Assembly: GCA_026770585.1 (NCBI GenBank)
Contig: MU647640.1
Coordinates: 4,361-17,614, forward strand
From: Baffinella frigidus
Lineage: Eukaryota > Cryptophyceae > Cryptomonadales > Baffinellaceae
Direction of reading: 5' to 3'
Length of the DNA: 13,254 bases
The position numbers and the translations under genes were made by a program. Every line of letters starts with the position of its first letter. Positions within the stretch are counted from its first letter, which is position 1. This document shows, one piece after another, positions 12,358 to 13,254 of this stretch. Below the pieces are notes generated by a model, which saw only the letters and a list, made by a program, of their open reading frames with translations, made no database searches and was not told the DNA's origin.

Positions 12358-12461
12358 TATCCTTTAAGTGCCCAGTAGGCTCATACGCCCTGCCGTAGGG
12401 CCCTAGGACCTGCCTAGGACCTCTTAGCGGTCAATTTGATCTCCTGGCCACTTAAGGGATA
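12358..12461. mobile_element. MITE family F, copy 8
   Basis: 104 bp, forward: TATCCTTTAAGTGCCCAGTA, the core, a weak inner palindrome (GCGGTCAATTTGATCTCC) and TGGCCACTTAAGGGATA. With copy 7 it forms a 69-bp inverted repeat around a 40-bp spacer. Confidence 0.85.
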
Positions 12462-12463
12462 GC

Positions 12464-12541
12464 AGCCACTTAAGGGGCGAGGAACACCTGCGCTCGAAGC
12501 TGAGCTCCACGCGCTTCTCAACGGGCTATCCCTTAAGTGGC
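12464..12541. mobile_element. Solo family F ends around a subtelomere repeat
   Basis: A lone right-type end AGCCACTTAAGGGG is at about 12463-12477, and a lone left-type end TATCCCTTAAGTGGC is at 12527-12541, directly before copy 9. They flank the repeat G copy at 12481-12526. They may be footprints or partial duplications left by transposition. Confidence 0.65.
12481..12526 (+). repeat. Subtelomere-type repeat G, copy 1 (cut by MITE)
   Basis: GGAACACCTGCGCTCGAAGC, TGAGCTCCACGCGCTTCTCA, ACGGGC. It stops exactly at a family F end; the TTCGGGTCCTGTACCG continuation found in the other copies is missing. Confidence 0.8.
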
Positions 12542-12542
12542 G

Positions 12543-12647
12543 TATCCCTTAAGTGGCGAGGGGGTCAAAATTGACCGCCAAGGGGTCCTAGGCAGGTCCT
12601 AGGGTCCTACAGTAGGGCGTATGCGCCTACTGGCCACTGAAGGGGTA
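12543..12647. mobile_element. MITE family F, copy 9 (reverse)
   Basis: 105 bp: TATCCCTTAAGTGGCGAG, inner palindrome GGGGGTCAAAATTGACCGCC, core, then CTACTGGCCACTGAAGGGGTA. It is preceded by an extra copy of its own left end. Confidence 0.85.
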
Positions 12648-12652
12648 AGGCA

Positions 12653-12794
12653 CCACACGGTGGACTACGAACCTCCTTTCATCAAAAGTCAACTTACCTG
12701 AAGAACATTAACTTGAAGGATATTTCTGGTGCAAATTGGTCACGTAACACCCTGGAATCCAGGGTCAACGAACCCCTCGTAGCCCACCGTGTGG
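12653..12794. mobile_element. Possible MITE H, 142 bp
   Basis: The arms CCACACGGTGGACTACG (12653-12669) and CGTAGCCCACCGTGTGG (12778-12794) are reverse complements with one mismatch. The interior has short self-complementary parts (CCTGGAATCCAGG). It lies between two copies of repeat G. No target duplication is clear. Confidence 0.65.
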
Positions 12795-12803
12795 AGGGTA
12801 AAG

Positions 12804-12865
12804 GGAACACCTCCGCTCGAAGCTGAGCTCCACGCACTTCTCAACGGGCTTCGAGTCCTGTACCG
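12804..12865 (+). repeat. Subtelomere-type repeat G, copy 2
   Basis: GGAACACCTCCGCTCGAAGC through CTCAACGGGCTTCGAGTCCT to GTACCG. A telomere-like piece, TTTGGGGTTTCGGGTTTAGG, follows directly (12866-12902). Confidence 0.8.
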
Positions 12866-12902
12866 TTTGGGGTTTCGGGTTTAGGATTTAGCTTTAGGTT
12901 TT

Positions 12903-13072
12903 GTAAAATGTTGCTTCACTCTACGCACCAAAATACGATATACAATAAATGGACGCATGAATTGGACGTGACGGTAGCAACGTTTTGTACCGCCTTCTTA
13001 CAGCCCGGTACTAATTTCGGACGTGGCAGTACTAACCGGACAAGCCTTACAAAGGGTGTCCGGTTTTGGAGC
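12903..13072. other. Unassigned spacer
   Basis: Between repeat G copies 2 and 3. It has two weak, partly matching phrases (CGTGACGGTAGCAACG and CGTGGCAGTACTAACCG). No gene or known repeat is seen. Confidence 0.4.
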
Positions 13073-13075
13073 CAT

Positions 13076-13122
13076 CGAAGCTGAGCTCAACGCTCTTCTC
13101 AACGGGCTTCGGGTCCTGTACC
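13076..13122 (+). repeat. Subtelomere-type repeat G, copy 3
   Basis: CGAAGCTGAGCTCAACGCTC, TTCTCAACGGGCTTCGGGTC, CTGTACCG. It is followed without a gap by the terminal GGGGTTT array, as copy 2 is followed by a telomere-like piece. Confidence 0.8.
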
Positions 13123-13254
13123 GTTTGGGGTTTGGGGTTTGGGGGTTGAGTTTAGAGGTTTGGGGTTTGGGTTTGGGGTTTGGGTTTGGGGTTTGGGGTT
13201 TGGGGTTGAGTTTGGAGGTTTGGGGTTTGGGTTTGGGGTTTGGGGTTTGGGGTT
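13123..13254 (+). repeat. GGGGTTT / GGGTTT array with 60-bp period
   Basis: A G-rich array running to the window edge. Units of TTTGGGG and TTTGGG are mixed. A marker phrase, GGGGTTGAGTTTRGAGG, recurs with its TTGAG at 13146 and 13206, giving a 60-bp higher-order period. The G-strand is on +, the same as the array at 11976. Confidence 0.9.

Noticed and set aside
13123-13254. A true chromosome end at the right edge
   Set aside because: The units are mixed TTTGGGG/TTTGGG with a 60-bp higher-order pattern and inserted GTTGAG phrases, unlike a homogeneous telomerase-made tract; the window simply stops here.

Overview
The window looks like nuclear DNA from a eukaryote, probably a protist or alga, in a subtelomeric or other repeat-rich setting. 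The reasons are: long degenerate arrays of TTTAGGG-type telomere-like repeats (CCCTAAA on the + strand on the left, GGGTTTA-like and GGGGTTT-like on the right); many short inverted-repeat transposons (MITEs) with apparent TA target duplications; a SINE-like dispersed family with a repeated-motif tail; and no dense bacterial-style coding. TTTAGGG-type telomeres occur in plants, many green algae and several other protist groups, so I do not name a species. No rRNA, convincing tRNA, CRISPR array or recognisable conserved gene is visible.

Layout. 1-2000 is a repeat-poor block with a near-ideal heat-shock element (1110-1127) upstream of a possible small gene (1370-1798) that carries an in-frame minisatellite. 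2000-5760 is a dense, nested mosaic: palindromic MITEs of several TIR types, SINE-like pieces, a telomere-like array (3581-4112) with a MITE inside it, and an AGAGACAG microsatellite. 5760-6260 holds a possible two-exon gene. 6320-7350 holds a SINE-like copy split by a 74-bp insertion, a second copy of that 74-bp unit, a near-perfect palindrome and a 488-bp element with 68-bp TIRs. 7351-7845 is a second telomere-like array. 7897-9036 is another mosaic of SINE-like copies, MITEs and an 85-bp dispersed repeat. 9330-10630 is a second repeat-poor block with two weak, convergent small-gene candidates, one with a CxxC/CxxC zinc-ribbon pattern. 10638-11450 has SINE-like copies, an AT-rich satellite and a short telomere-like tract. 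11520-13254 has a MITE cluster, a G-strand telomere-like array, three copies of a subtelomere-type repeat and a terminal GGGGTTT array with a 60-bp higher-order period.

The main biology visible is a community of non-autonomous elements. Several families with unrelated ends share one CCTAGG-rich core. One family (F) keeps an internal palindrome although its arm sequence differs between copies. Two insertions are bracketed by unusually long direct repeats (19 and 29 bp). No transposase or reverse transcriptase is encoded here, so any mobilising enzymes must be elsewhere. All CDS calls are low confidence: none matches a family I recognise, and all rest on reading frame, start context, splice signals or motif pattern.
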